Positions 34,078 to 42,091 of a stretch of 42,218 nucleotides of DNA are shown piece after piece (the first letter of the stretch is position 1; each line of letters opens with the position of its first letter). The DNA comes from Nitrospiria bacterium (GTDB lineage: Bacteria; Nitrospirota; Nitrospiria; DASWJH01). Made by a program: the position numbers and the translations under genes. The notes under the pieces are model-generated. The model was not told the DNA's origin and did not search any database. It worked only from the letters and a program-made list of their open reading frames with translations. The DNA is taken from contig DASWJH010000073.1 of assembly GCA_036397255.1 (NCBI GenBank), positions 1 through 42,218 of the forward strand. Reading direction: 5' to 3'.

Positions 34078-34716
34078 TTAATATATTTTCCTGGCAATTA
34101 AATTAATCCATTTCCCTTTTCGTTCTTGATTAGAAACGGTTTTGATCATCTCAAGGCTCCACCCTGAGGAAACCACTGCAGCGATCAACTCTTGTTTTAA
34201 CCACCGGGAAACATAACGTCCAGGAATCCACCCTTTTTTCAAACGGCCGGAAACGTTCCCATGGGCAAAAGTAGCTCCCAAAATTCCACCGGAATTCATC
34301 AGGGATCCGATCCCCTTCAGGGCTTTTCGGAAATCCGGTTTTGAAACATGAATTAAGGAAGCGGCGGCCCAAATAACATCCAAGCGATTTTTTTTAATAG
34401 GCAGATACCTCAAATCACCATAAATAAGTTTAACCTGTGGATCTTTTCTCCTCGCCCACTTTAAAAAAGCCCACACGCCATCCAGGCCGATGGGGTGGTA
34501 CCCTTTTTTCTTGAGATAGAAAATATCTTGTCCTGGACCACACCCCAGGTCTAATATTATTCCTTTTTTTGGCATTTCCCTCAGGACCTCTTTTAGCAAA
34601 GGGGGAACTCTGTATTTTTCCTTACCCCATTGGGCCAAAAAAGTCCCGGCCTGTGCTTCGTAAACTGCCAGGGTGTTCTTCACGTCACCCTTTTGCTTTT
34701 TTCGAAAGGATGCCAA
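34078..34716 (-). CDS. Class I SAM-dependent methyltransferase
   Basis: Predicted soluble methyltransferase of 212 residues. SAM motif I is GIILDLGCGPGQDIFYLKKK, followed by the acidic GLDGVWAFLKWARRKDP, then LIYGDLRYLPIKKNRLDVIW and NSGGILGATF as the post-II and III elements. The substrate is unknown. It starts 9 bp after the HTH/zinc-ribbon gene and ends just before YqgE, forming a three-gene operon. No membrane segment or signal peptide is visible. Confidence 0.82.
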   Translation of the reverse strand: MASFRKKQKGDVKNTLAVYEAQAGTFLAQWGKEKYRVPPLLKEVLREMPKKGIILDLGCGPGQDIFYLKKKGYHPIGLDGVWAFLKWARRKDPQVKLIYGDLRYLPIKKNRLDVIWAAASLIHVSKPDFRKALKGIGSLMNSGGILGATFAHGNVSGRLKKGWIPGRYVSRWLKQELIAAVVSSGWSLEMIKTVSNQERKGKWINLIARKIY

Positions 34717-34725
34717 GGAGAAATT

Positions 34726-35061
34726 CTATTCCTTATCTGCTTGAACTCCAAAAGCGGGTGGACTCACCCCTTCATGCCTGCATTGAGGGCATCCGCTTGG
34801 AGCAGTCAAACGACGCCGAGCTTCAAAAACAAAACCGCAATGGTTGCATACCGATGGGATAATAAGGAACCGCTTTGGTGGATGAATACTTTTCGCCACA
34901 TAAGAAAGATGACTTAAAACCTCTTTTTCCGAAATACGAATCATTTGTGAAAGATCCCTGGCTGTTAAAACCTCATCATTCAATGCCGCCATAATCTGCT
35001 GACGAAGGGTCATGGATAGATTGTGCAACCATTCATTGTCCTTCCTTTCGGGTTTTCCCAT
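34726..35061 (-). CDS. HTH transcriptional regulator with zinc ribbon
   Basis: Small protein with an ArsR-like winged helix (about 15-65: SMTLRQQIMAALNDEVLTAR, DLSQMIRISEKEVLSHLSYV). It is followed by a zinc ribbon with CNHCGF and CPQCRHEG. This architecture matches the COG3357-type predicted regulators described mostly from archaea. The ATG at 35061 has AAGGTGAG directly in front; a GTG three codons earlier (35070) is less likely. It is the first gene of the regulator-methyltransferase-YqgE operon. The MITE-like element ends 21 bp upstream of the start, so the native promoter has probably been displaced. Confidence 0.8.
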   Translation of the reverse strand: MGKPERKDNEWLHNLSMTLRQQIMAALNDEVLTARDLSQMIRISEKEVLSHLSYVAKSIHPPKRFLIIPSVCNHCGFVFEARRRLTAPSGCPQCRHEGVSPPAFGVQADKE

Positions 35062-35074
35062 CTTTCTCACCTTA

Positions 35075-35082
35075 AGTTTTCT
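35075..35082. repeat. Target-site duplication, left copy
   Basis: AGTTTTCT directly abuts the left end of the MITE-like element and is repeated exactly at 35389-35396. Confidence 0.75.
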
Positions 35083-35388
35083 GGCTCATCGTGGAAGTGA
35101 GTGGGTAAATTTTGTCATTACCCGCCTGTCCGGCGGGCACTTGCAGGCAGGGGAAAGCGGAAATCCAGGCCCTTCCCGTCATTCCAGCGAAAGCGGGAAT
35201 CCAGAAGATGTTGATTTTTTGAATCCTGGATTCCCGATAAAACCATTCGGGAATGACGAACTGGATTTTGCAGGAACCTCTAATACTTCAAAGGCTTCAA
35301 CCACAGAATAACTTTGACTTGACCCTTGCCCTGTATGGACCTTAAACACTTTTTAACAATTTTTACCCACTCGATTACACGAAGACCC
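35083..35388. mobile_element. MITE-like element, 306 bp, with TIRs and TSD
   Basis: The left terminal repeat (35083-35109, GGCTCATCGTGGAAGTGAGT then GGGTAAA) and the reverse complement of 35362-35388 agree at about 22 of 27 positions, including the last eleven. Perfect 8-bp direct repeats AGTTTTCT flank the element. Inside are REP-like palindromes CCCGCC/GGCGGG, CGAAAGCGGGAAT-type arms, and ATTCCCGA/TTCGGGAAT near 35231-35256. There is no open reading frame for a transposase. A 136-bp left half is repeated in opposite orientation at 6-141. Confidence 0.75.
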
Positions 35389-35396
35389 AGTTTTCT
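35389..35396. repeat. Target-site duplication, right copy
   Basis: AGTTTTCT immediately after the right terminal repeat, identical to the left flank at 35075-35082. Confidence 0.75.
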
Positions 35397-35504
35397 AAAG
35401 AAAAAGTTATTGTAAACTTTTTTATAACCTCTGTCCATCCGCTGAATTAACCTTTAAACCCTTCTTTTTGGTAGGGGGAAAAAGTTTACAAACTCTCCCT
35501 TTGT

Positions 35505-35533
35505 TTGACAAATTCATTACTTAATTCTAATAT
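35505..35533 (+). promoter_or_regulatory. Sigma70-type promoter of crcB operon
   Basis: TTGACA at 35505-35510, 17 bases, TAATAT at 35528-35533. The start point would be near 35540, leaving a leader of about 53 bases before the crcB ATG. Confidence 0.8.
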
Positions 35534-35592
35534 GATCGTCCACTTAGAATCTAATTTTCGGAGATGGGAAAAGTCTCGGAGCTGTAGCAGAA

Positions 35593-35976
35593 ATGACATT
35601 CTTTCAAAAGTTAATTTGGATTGGAACCGCAGGTGCTCTGGGAACTCTAGTGCGTTACGGATTATCGGGGTTCATTCAAAAAACCTTTGGATTTGGGTTT
35701 CCCTGGGGAACGCTCCTAGTCAATATGATGGGATGCTTTTTATTCGGTTTGTTTTGGTCCCTTGCGGAACACCGATTCACCTTTGGGGGTGAAGTCCGTA
35801 TGATCGTACTGGTGGGTTTCTTGGGATCCTTTACGACCTTTTCCAGTTTCGCCTTTGAGACGTCCCAACTTCTTAGGGATTCTCAGTGGCTCATGGCCAT
35901 GGGAAACCTCATGGCCCAAAATCTGATCGGCATAACAACCTTATTCCTAGGCCTGTTTTTAGGCCGTTTGTTATAA
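35593..35976 (+). CDS. crcB: Fluoride exporter CrcB/Fluc
   Basis: Small four-helix membrane protein that forms a dual-topology dimeric fluoride channel and removes fluoride from the cytoplasm. The signature is clear: GTAGALGTLVRYGLSG, the central PWGTLLVNMMGCFLFGLFWS with the conserved Asn, and GFLGSFTTFSSFAFET with the Phe/Ser/Thr box. Length 127 is normal. A GGAG lies about 11 bases before the ATG. It is the first gene of the operon and is followed 9 bp later by its usual DUF190 partner. Confidence 0.96.
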   Translation: MTFFQKLIWIGTAGALGTLVRYGLSGFIQKTFGFGFPWGTLLVNMMGCFLFGLFWSLAEHRFTFGGEVRMIVLVGFLGSFTTFSSFAFETSQLLRDSQWLMAMGNLMAQNLIGITTLFLGLFLGRLL

Positions 35977-35985
35977 AACCCTTTT

Positions 35986-36354
35986 ATGAGACTTCCATCT
36001 GAAGCGGAACTGCTTAGGATTTTCATCGGGGAAAGCGATAAACATAAGGGATACCCCTTGTATGAAGTTATTGTGGACGAGGCCCGAAAACATGGAATGG
36101 CGGGGGCAACTGTATTACGAGGAGTATTGGGTTTTGGGGCTCACAGCCGAATTCACACCAGCAAAATTCTTCGTCTCTCGGAAGACCTTCCAATGGTTAT
36201 TGAAATCGTAGACCGACCGGACCGTATTGAATCCTTTCTTCCTAAATTGGACACCCTTATAGGGGAAGGACTGATCACACTGGAAAAAGTTCGGATCATC
36301 ACATACCGAAGCATTGTTCCTGGAAAAACAGAGCGATCAAACGAGGAAAGTTAG
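35986..36354 (+). CDS. DUF190 (PII-like) protein
   Basis: A 122-residue cytoplasmic protein of the DUF190 family, which adopts a PII-like fold and is often encoded beside crcB. Features are LLRIFIGESDKHKGYPLYEV, ARKHGMAGATVLRGVLGFG, and a LSEDLPMVIEIVD strand followed by LITLEKVRII. Its role may be to sense a small molecule and tune the fluoride exporter, but this is inference. The start is 9 bp after crcB. Confidence 0.9.
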   Translation: MRLPSEAELLRIFIGESDKHKGYPLYEVIVDEARKHGMAGATVLRGVLGFGAHSRIHTSKILRLSEDLPMVIEIVDRPDRIESFLPKLDTLIGEGLITLEKVRIITYRSIVPGKTERSNEES

Positions 36355-36364
36355 GAGGGAAAAA

Positions 36365-37159
36365 ATGCTATTCTTAAAATACCTTATTGTTGTGGGTTTT
36401 TCGATTCCACTAATTTTTTCTTGTGTTTCAAAATCTAAATTCCTGACCCTTGAACAAACCAGTTCCGCCGAGCGCGCAAAGCTAAAGGATCAAATTTCTG
36501 CACAGGAGGGGAAGATAAAGAAATTGGAAGAAGAAATCGAAAACAAGGATTTGGAAATCAAACAAGCCAACGAGCAAGTGATTCAAATGGAGAGAAAAGC
36601 GGGACGGATTAGGGCGGAAAAGGAGAAAGAGGCAGATGACCTAAAGGCGCAGAAAGATGCTGAAATCGATCGTCTTAAGGGAACCTATGAAAGCCTGGTA
36701 ACGGATTTGAAAACTGAAATTGAAAAAGGGGAAATTAAAGTCACTCAAATCAGAGATAAACTCTCTGTAAACCTGGTTGAAAAAATTCTTTTTGATTCGG
36801 GCCGCGCTGAAGTAAAACCAAAGGGAAAAGAAATCTTGCAAAAGGTGGGAAATATTCTTCAAACCGTTCATGACAAAGAGATTCGGATCGAAGGTCATAC
36901 CGATAATATTCCGATTGGTGGAAACCTGAGGCAACGTTTTCCGACCAATTGGGAATTATCCACACAACGGGCCACCAATGTCCTCCGGTTTTTACAAGAA
37001 GAAGGCCGCCTTGAAGGAAAATATTTATCCTCGGTGGGATATGGTGAATTTCGCCCCATGGCCACCAATGAAACTCCGGAGGGCCGTTCAGAGAACAGGC
37101 GAATTGAAATTGTTCTTGTCCCCCTTGACATCCAGGGAATATTCAAGGAGCTCAACTAA
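36365..37159 (+). CDS. OmpA-family peptidoglycan-binding lipoprotein
   Basis: Outer-membrane lipoprotein that anchors to the cell wall. The ATG at 36365 has an AGGAGGG site; the signal peptide ends at IFSC (Cys about residue 20). Then comes a long alpha-helical coiled coil (about 35-130, rich in Glu, Lys and Gln) and a C-terminal OmpA/MotB domain. That domain has ILFDSGRAEVKPKGKEIL, IRIEGHTDNIPIGG, the FPTNWELSTQRATNVLRFL helix and the final RSENRRIEIVLVP. The stretch with TDN and R...R is typical for diaminopimelate binding. It follows DUF190 by 10 bp and is probably co-transcribed. Confidence 0.92.
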   Translation: MLFLKYLIVVGFSIPLIFSCVSKSKFLTLEQTSSAERAKLKDQISAQEGKIKKLEEEIENKDLEIKQANEQVIQMERKAGRIRAEKEKEADDLKAQKDAEIDRLKGTYESLVTDLKTEIEKGEIKVTQIRDKLSVNLVEKILFDSGRAEVKPKGKEILQKVGNILQTVHDKEIRIEGHTDNIPIGGNLRQRFPTNWELSTQRATNVLRFLQEEGRLEGKYLSSVGYGEFRPMATNETPEGRSENRRIEIVLVPLDIQGIFKELN

Positions 37160-37201
37160 ACCCTTTAGCCGTTCTTTTTATCCAAATAGAGGTTTCATGC
37201 A

Positions 37202-37636
37202 ATGGGTCAACCCGAACGGGAAGCTCCCTTGGTTTGGCAAGGAAAACCCGCCTGGAGTTCCTATATTTATATTTGGATGTTTGTAACGATTATTGGAATT
37301 CGCGCTGTTGTTTCCTTCAGATTAGGGCTTGGGGAAAATGCTTTTTATGAAATTGTGTTGGTTTCTGTTCTTTTGACCATCCCACTCTATTTTCACCAAA
37401 CCACCCATTACAGGGTCACCCGTCATGCCGTATTCCGTGCAAAGGGATTTTTGGGGAAAGAGGAACAGTCATTTCCACTCTCCGCTATAGAATCCGTCAG
37501 TCAGCAACAGGGTCCACTGGAACGTTTGTTCAACTGTGGGAATGTGGTCATAAAATTAAAGGACGGTAGGAAGGAAAGGCTCTCCGGGATAAAAGATCCG
37601 GACGTTGTCGGACGAAAAATCAGAGCCCTGCTGTGA
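37202..37636 (+). CDS. PH-domain (bPH2, YdbS-like) membrane protein
   Basis: A 144-residue protein with two membrane helices (about 20-38 and 46-65) followed by a bacterial pleckstrin-homology domain of the bPH2 type. That domain reads THYRVTRHAVFRAKGFLGKE, then FPLSAIESVSQQQGPLERLF and NCGNVVIKLKDGRKERLSGI. Members are membrane-anchored and of largely unknown function. GAGG lies about 9 bases upstream of the ATG. It is the last gene of the crcB cluster, 42 bp after the OmpA gene. Confidence 0.87.
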   Translation: MGQPEREAPLVWQGKPAWSSYIYIWMFVTIIGIRAVVSFRLGLGENAFYEIVLVSVLLTIPLYFHQTTHYRVTRHAVFRAKGFLGKEEQSFPLSAIESVSQQQGPLERLFNCGNVVIKLKDGRKERLSGIKDPDVVGRKIRALL

Positions 37637-37674
37637 AACCTTTATTCAATATTCTCCGGTTCCCTCATATTTTT

Positions 37675-38391
37675 TCAATCCGTGCCGGAAAACTCCTCCA
37701 CCCACATGACAGTAGCCCCGGCAACGGCCGTGGGCATGACGATAAAATTGATAAAAGGAATCATTAAAAGAATCATGGTCGCTCCCCCAAAGCCCAGTAC
37801 CATCCAGCGTTTTTCCTGAAGTTTGGAACGCTGCTCTTTAAATAATAACCCATGATTTCCCATGGGATAATCAGCAAATTCCAGGGCCAACATCCAGGCA
37901 CTGAAAACCAGCCAAACCAACGGGGCAACCACATTGATCCCCGGAATAATAAACAGAAGGAGTAAAGGAAGGGACCGGGAAAGGAAATAAAAAATTTTTT
38001 TCCCTTCCGAGATAAAGGCGGGCCAAATATTCATGACTAAGGTTTTTATTCCACCCTCCGAAGGCATTAGGGTTCCTGTGAGATGAACCTCAACCGCTTC
38101 AGAAAGCAACCCATTAAAGGGAGCTGAGATTAAATTACAGAATAAAATAAAAAAATAAAAAACAATAACCAATATGACAACGGCAAATAATGGCCAAAGG
38201 AGCCACTCAAGCCAGTTCAACCAGATGGGCAATAAAAGGTCTATGAAGCGTTTAAATTGGCTGGCCCCAAACCAAATAATAAAAGAAAAAATTATAAGGT
38301 TGATCAAAAATGGAACAAAAACATACCTTCGGATTCCCGATTTTTGAATCAAAAAAAAACCACGAAGTAAAAAAACCATCCCTTTGACCAC
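37675..38391 (-). CDS. CysZ/EI24-family membrane protein
   Basis: Integral membrane protein with four or more helices, related to EI24/CysZ (a sulfate-uptake protein in enterobacteria). It has IRRYVFVPFLINLIIFSFII, then LWPLFAVVILVIVFYFFILF with C-N-L-I-S-A-P-F-N, the characteristic family stretch. The later PLVWLVFSAWMLALEFADYP is followed by MGNHGL, and a final helix. Length 238 is typical. Sulfate transport here is not proven, as the family has other members. It follows the patatin gene by 8 bp in the same direction and is probably translated from the same transcript. Confidence 0.87.
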   Translation of the reverse strand: MVKGMVFLLRGFFLIQKSGIRRYVFVPFLINLIIFSFIIWFGASQFKRFIDLLLPIWLNWLEWLLWPLFAVVILVIVFYFFILFCNLISAPFNGLLSEAVEVHLTGTLMPSEGGIKTLVMNIWPAFISEGKKIFYFLSRSLPLLLLFIIPGINVVAPLVWLVFSAWMLALEFADYPMGNHGLLFKEQRSKLQEKRWMVLGFGGATMILLMIPFINFIVMPTAVAGATVMWVEEFSGTD

Positions 38392-38399
38392 AGATCGGT

Positions 38400-39293
38400 T
38401 TACTCCCTAAATGAATCGGGTTTGGGTATATTCAGTGAAGGTAAAAACTCCTCTTTTTGTTTTAAACTGTTAATGATCGCTTCCTTTCCTCGTTGAATTA
38501 AAATCTCATTTTGCTCAAAACCAAACTCATAGATATCACTGACATTCGGACGGACGATTAAATCAGCGGATTTGCAGTCTGAAAAGGCCTGGCGAAAAAG
38601 GGCAATATCAAAAGACCGGCCGATGACCTCAACCAAATTGGTGGGCCTTTTCATTTGAATGCTTGAACTCAACACCACCCCAATCACAATATCCGCTCCC
38701 GCATCCTTTAAAATTTGGCATGGAACCTTATTTAACAACCCCCCATCACAATATAACTCCCCTTCCACTTCAACCGGGGCAAAAATTCCTGGCATGGCAC
38801 AACTGGCCTGGACGGCAGGGAGGACGGGGCCCTTATTAAAAATTTTAATGGTTCCAGTGGTGAGGTTGGTAGCCGCCACAAAAAACGGAATCCTTAAATC
38901 TTCAAAATGGGGGTTTCCAATTTTCTTTTCAAGGTAAGATGCCATTCGGTCGTTGGTCGCAATTCCCATTTTTGGAAAATAGTTAAATTTTCCTGCATCT
39001 CTCCAGCGATATTCCTTTCCGCAGGCTTCCAACAACTCTCCTTCAATCCCGCCCACATATAAAGCCCCCACAAAACTCCCGGAACTGCTTCCGGAAAGAA
39101 AAGAAATGCGTATCTGAAGGTCATGAAAAACGGAAAGAACGCCCACATGGGCAACCCCCCAGGAGGCCCCGCTTCCCAAGGCAAGGCCTACCTTGGGTTG
39201 CCTCCCATACCGCTTGATTAAACCTTGGAACCAATCCCACAGCCCCCCCACTTCAAACTTTCCTGTTCCAATTTTTTCAAACCTACCCACCAA
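38400..39293 (-). CDS. Patatin-like phospholipase (RssA type)
   Basis: Predicted lipid acyl hydrolase with the Ser-Asp dyad. The oxyanion loop is GLALGSGASWGVAHVGVL, the nucleophile elbow is SGSSSGSFVGAL (Ser70 as GxSxG), and the catalytic Asp183 is in YCDGGLLNKVP. The C-terminal third is a helical region typical of bacterial RssA-like members. No signal peptide is seen, so it is probably cytoplasmic. It is the first gene of a two-gene operon with the CysZ-like gene, and divergent from the dehydrogenase at 39447. Confidence 0.92.
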   Translation of the reverse strand: MVGRFEKIGTGKFEVGGLWDWFQGLIKRYGRQPKVGLALGSGASWGVAHVGVLSVFHDLQIRISFLSGSSSGSFVGALYVGGIEGELLEACGKEYRWRDAGKFNYFPKMGIATNDRMASYLEKKIGNPHFEDLRIPFFVAATNLTTGTIKIFNKGPVLPAVQASCAMPGIFAPVEVEGELYCDGGLLNKVPCQILKDAGADIVIGVVLSSSIQMKRPTNLVEVIGRSFDIALFRQAFSDCKSADLIVRPNVSDIYEFGFEQNEILIQRGKEAIINSLKQKEEFLPSLNIPKPDSFRE

Positions 39294-39386
39294 TTCTCTT
39301 CCCTCGCTCTTTCATTGTGTTAGCCTGGAAAGATTACTCTTTTAATCATTGGTTAAGCAATAGGAACCACAAATTGTGATAGACTA

Positions 39387-39414
39387 TTGGCATTAAAAAA
39401 AACGTTCATATCTT
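39387..39414 (+). promoter_or_regulatory. Candidate promoter of the dehydrogenase gene
   Basis: TTGGCA at 39387-39392, 16 bases, TATCTT at 39409-39414. The start would lie about 25 bases before the ribosome site. The hexamers are imperfect. Confidence 0.35.
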
Positions 39415-39446
39415 TTGAAAAATAGTCATTAGATAGGAGGCAAAGG

Positions 39447-40325
39447 ATGAAACAAATTGGGTTTCTAGGCCTTGGAATCATGGGCAGCCGAATGAGTAAA
39501 AGGCTTTTGGATGCAGGTTTTGAAATCACGGTGTGGAACAGAACTCCTGGAAAGGCTCAGGATCTGGTCCGAGCGGGGGCAAAGGAGGCCAAAACTCCAA
39601 AAGAGGCTTCGTCAAATAAAGATGCGGTTTTAACCATGCTGGCAGATCCCCATTCCGTTCTTCAGACTGTATTGGGTCAAAATGGAATCATCGAAGGGCT
39701 CTCAAAAGGATCCCTGTTAATTGATTTTACAACCGTAGATCCCGCAACACCCCAAAAGATTAATGATGCTCTGAAAACAAAAGGGGTTCGATTCCTTGAA
39801 TCCCCCGTTACGGGAAGTAAACCCGCGGCAGAATCCGGAGAACTGGTGTTGATGGTAGGCGGAGATCCCCAAGTTTTAGAAGAAGCAAACCCAATTTTAA
39901 AACCTCTTTCTAAAAAAATCGTACATATGGGACCTGTGTCTTCTGGGGCCCGAATGAAGTTGGTGAATAACCTGATCATTGCAGGGTCTATGCAGGCCCT
40001 TTTTGAAGGACTGACCTTGGGAAAAAAAGGAGGTTTGAATCATGAAGCCATGTTGGAGGTTCTCACCTCAAGTGCCCTTTCTTCATTTCTACTTAAAATG
40101 AAAGGGATCGCCGTCATGGACAGAGATTTTAATCCCAATTTTTCGGTTAAACATATGGCCAAAGACATACATCTTGCCATGGAAGAAGCCCATCACCAAT
40201 GCCTTTCTCTTTCCCAATTGGCAACCAATCATGCACTGTATGAGGCCGCAATGGCGCAAGTAGGGAATGAAGATTTTTCAGCCCTTATAAAAGTAACCGA
40301 AAAGGTATCGGGAACCGAAAACTAA
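39447..40325 (+). CDS. Beta-hydroxyacid dehydrogenase (3-hydroxyisobutyrate DH family)
   Basis: NAD(P)-dependent dehydrogenase of the 6-phosphogluconate/3-hydroxyisobutyrate family. The Rossmann motif GFLGLGIMGSRM (Gly8-Gly13) is followed by TVWNRTPGKAQ, which with Asn/Arg suggests NADPH. The substrate loop is SPVTGSKPAAESGEL (119-133), and the catalytic Lys171 lies in KLVNN. The C-terminal all-helical domain has FNPNFSVKHMAKDIHLAME. Bacterial members reduce succinic semialdehyde or glyoxylate, or oxidise 3-hydroxyisobutyrate; the exact substrate cannot be told here. It has a strong TAGGAGG site. A single gene. Confidence 0.92.
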   Translation: MKQIGFLGLGIMGSRMSKRLLDAGFEITVWNRTPGKAQDLVRAGAKEAKTPKEASSNKDAVLTMLADPHSVLQTVLGQNGIIEGLSKGSLLIDFTTVDPATPQKINDALKTKGVRFLESPVTGSKPAAESGELVLMVGGDPQVLEEANPILKPLSKKIVHMGPVSSGARMKLVNNLIIAGSMQALFEGLTLGKKGGLNHEAMLEVLTSSALSSFLLKMKGIAVMDRDFNPNFSVKHMAKDIHLAMEEAHHQCLSLSQLATNHALYEAAMAQVGNEDFSALIKVTEKVSGTEN

Positions 40326-40794
40326 ATCCTGATCGCCTTGGTCTTCTTGAAAAACTTCCTTGAAACTTAAAAAGTTCTGTGTTTAAATTCCCCGGATAGT
40401 CTATTTTAAAAATTAAGGGGAATTTGATTGAAATTCTTTGAATTAAAATTTTTAATTTAATTTCCGAAATTTCTACAGGAGATTGTCAAAAAACACTTCA
40501 ATTAAATAAAGTGGATTCCTTTCCCCCCTTTTGGTATTTGTCTATCCCCCTGTAAACCTATTTCAGGTCAAATAAAAGTCAATTGAAATTTTAGGGATGG
40601 GGGGAAATTTGATCTCAATTTGGTCAAAAAAACTTTGTAATTGAAATTCAAGAAAAAGTCTCCCCTCCGGGTCTTTTAAAAGATCCATTTCTATTTAAAA
40701 AGAAAAAAAAATCAATCATTTGTTTTTTTAAGGAATGGTTATTTTTTTTCTTATCCAATTAAAGAGACCCAGACAATAATTTACTCACCCCTTT
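40326..40794. other. Gene-free AT-rich region of about 470 bp
   Basis: No open frame of note and no ribosome site. It holds an inverted repeat at 40385-40425 and smaller palindromes (ATTAAAATTTTTAAT near 40442 and TCTTTTAAAAGA near 40672). The motif GGGGAAATTTGAT or GGGGAATTTGAT occurs twice. It may simply be a terminator and decayed DNA between convergent genes. Confidence 0.5.
40385..40425 (+). terminator. Inverted repeat downstream of the dehydrogenase gene
   Basis: AAATTCCCC at 40385-40393 pairs perfectly with GGGGAATTT at 40417-40425, with a 23-base loop. It lies 60 bp after the stop codon. The lack of a clear U run makes the terminator role uncertain. Confidence 0.35.
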
Positions 40795-41427
40795 TCAACT
40801 CTTTTCACTCATTACGGGCTCCCTCATCGCTTCAATGACTTGGACCATCCCGAAAAAAGTCCGGTGAAAAGTAAAAGGAACCAAATGGGCTTCCCGGACC
40901 AGGTCAAGGGGTTCTCGGTTCCAATGACAACCTAACATTTCGGCATGTTTGGGCGCCCCTTTATCCTGCCAGCGCCCTATTTTTTCCCAACTGCTTCGGC
41001 CATGCTCCAAAAGTAAAATACGTCCGTCTGTTCGGCAAACCCGCCCCATTTCTTTTAGGGCACCCACAGGATTAGAGAAGGTACATGTGGAAAGGGAAGA
41101 GACCACCGTGTCAAAACTTTGATCCGGAAAACCCAATTTCTCTGCATCCATCAAACAAAAGGTAATTGAACATTTAAGATCTTTGGCTTTTTTTTGTGCA
41201 AAGCCTAACATGGCCCCACTCATATCAACCGCGGTCAACCGGCATTTTGCAGGATAGTATTTAAAATTCCGCCCGGTGCCCGCAGCCACCTCAAGGACTC
41301 GACCAAATGCCCTTTTCATTAATTTCTTTCTAAGAAGGTTCAAACCCAAAACCTCCGGAATCCCCTCAGCCCAATCGTACCATTTGGCCATAGACCTGTA
41401 TTTTTCACGGAGTTCTTTATTATTCAT
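40795..41427 (-). CDS. Class I SAM-dependent methyltransferase (UbiE-like)
   Basis: A 210-residue methyltransferase similar to UbiE/METTL7-type enzymes that act on lipids or quinones. The start YRSMAKWYDW is typical. SAM motif I is VLEVAAGTGRNFKYYP, then the acidic TAVDMSGAMLGFAQKK, CLMDAEKLGFPDQSFDTVVS and RTDGRILLLEHGRSSW. The C-terminal CHWNREPLDLVREA also fits that subgroup. The substrate is unknown. It lies 9 bp after the restored HPP-family end, in the same direction. Confidence 0.85.
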   Translation of the reverse strand: MNNKELREKYRSMAKWYDWAEGIPEVLGLNLLRKKLMKRAFGRVLEVAAGTGRNFKYYPAKCRLTAVDMSGAMLGFAQKKAKDLKCSITFCLMDAEKLGFPDQSFDTVVSSLSTCTFSNPVGALKEMGRVCRTDGRILLLEHGRSSWEKIGRWQDKGAPKHAEMLGCHWNREPLDLVREAHLVPFTFHRTFFGMVQVIEAMREPVMSEKS

Positions 41428-41436
41428 AATGGAATT

Positions 41437-41936
41437 TTATAACAAATCCCTCAATGCATGGCGACCAATTTCCCTGGTTACCGATAAAGAAATAATGCCA
41501 ACTAAAACCACAATTAAGGTGAAGAGGGTCCACTCACATTAATGATGAGTGCCAAAGCAAGCCCTGCTGCCGGGGGATGTTCCGTTTGGATCACCACCAT
41601 CAAGAAAATGGATAACCCAACCGCCAGCGCCCCAAAAAATGCATAGTTTAATATCCCGCTTGAAAAAATCCCGGAAATAAAAGGCAAAAGTGCATGAATC
41701 ACACCTCCTGATATTATCCCCTCCATGTACCCCCCAATGAGGTACCTTGGCCTGGAGGAAACCCTTTCAGGCATGGTGAATGCAATAAAGGAGCTGGCCC
41801 CTAAAGCAGAAATCACAACCGCATTGTTTTTTGCATCCAAAACCAACAAAATAATAAAAACGGTTGAAGACGCTAAAAGGCATTGTAAAACATAACTAAT
41901 TTTATTACTTTTAAATTTTTCATCAAAAATTTCCAT
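41437..41936 (-). pseudogene. HPP-family membrane protein gene with a 3' frameshift
   Basis: Integral membrane protein with helices around 15-35, 40-55, 70-90 and 95-115, and the family signature EHPPAAGLALALI. The open frame stops early after NVSGPSSP (41514). In the next frame, starting at the GGACCC near 41526-41530, the sequence continues LFTLIVVLVGIISLSVTREI then GRHALRDLL and a stop at 41437. This is exactly the missing last helix and tail of an HPP protein. A single base loss explains it. ATG at 41936 has AAGG about nine bases upstream. It could be a real mutation or a sequencing error. Confidence 0.75.
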
Positions 41937-42075
41937 TATCACCATCCTTAATTTGAGGGTAAGCGAAGGAAACCAGGTTTACCAATCTTATTAAAGTTCC
42001 GCTTATACCAAAACTGGTAAGAAGAATCCATTCTCTATTTTTTTTATTTCCTTTTATGGATGAAAATTTTTCCAT
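41923..42075 (-). CDS. Possible 50-residue protein next to HPP
   Basis: A short frame reading MEKFSSIKGNKKNREWILLT and SFGISGTLIRLVNLVSFAYP that overlaps the HPP start by a few bases. A longer form to 42183 would borrow its first 36 residues from the insertion-sequence end and is rejected. It may be the 3' remnant of a gene split by the insertion or a chance frame. No family is recognised. Confidence 0.25.
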   Translation of the reverse strand: MEKFSSIKGNKKNREWILLTSFGISGTLIRLVNLVSFAYPQIKDGDNGNF

Positions 42076-42091
42076 GCCTGTAATCCCAAAA

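Noticed and set aside
35534-35592. Confident fluoride riboswitch call
   Set aside because: Only fragments of the consensus are visible and the pseudoknot pairing could not be built, so it is kept only as a finding to check.
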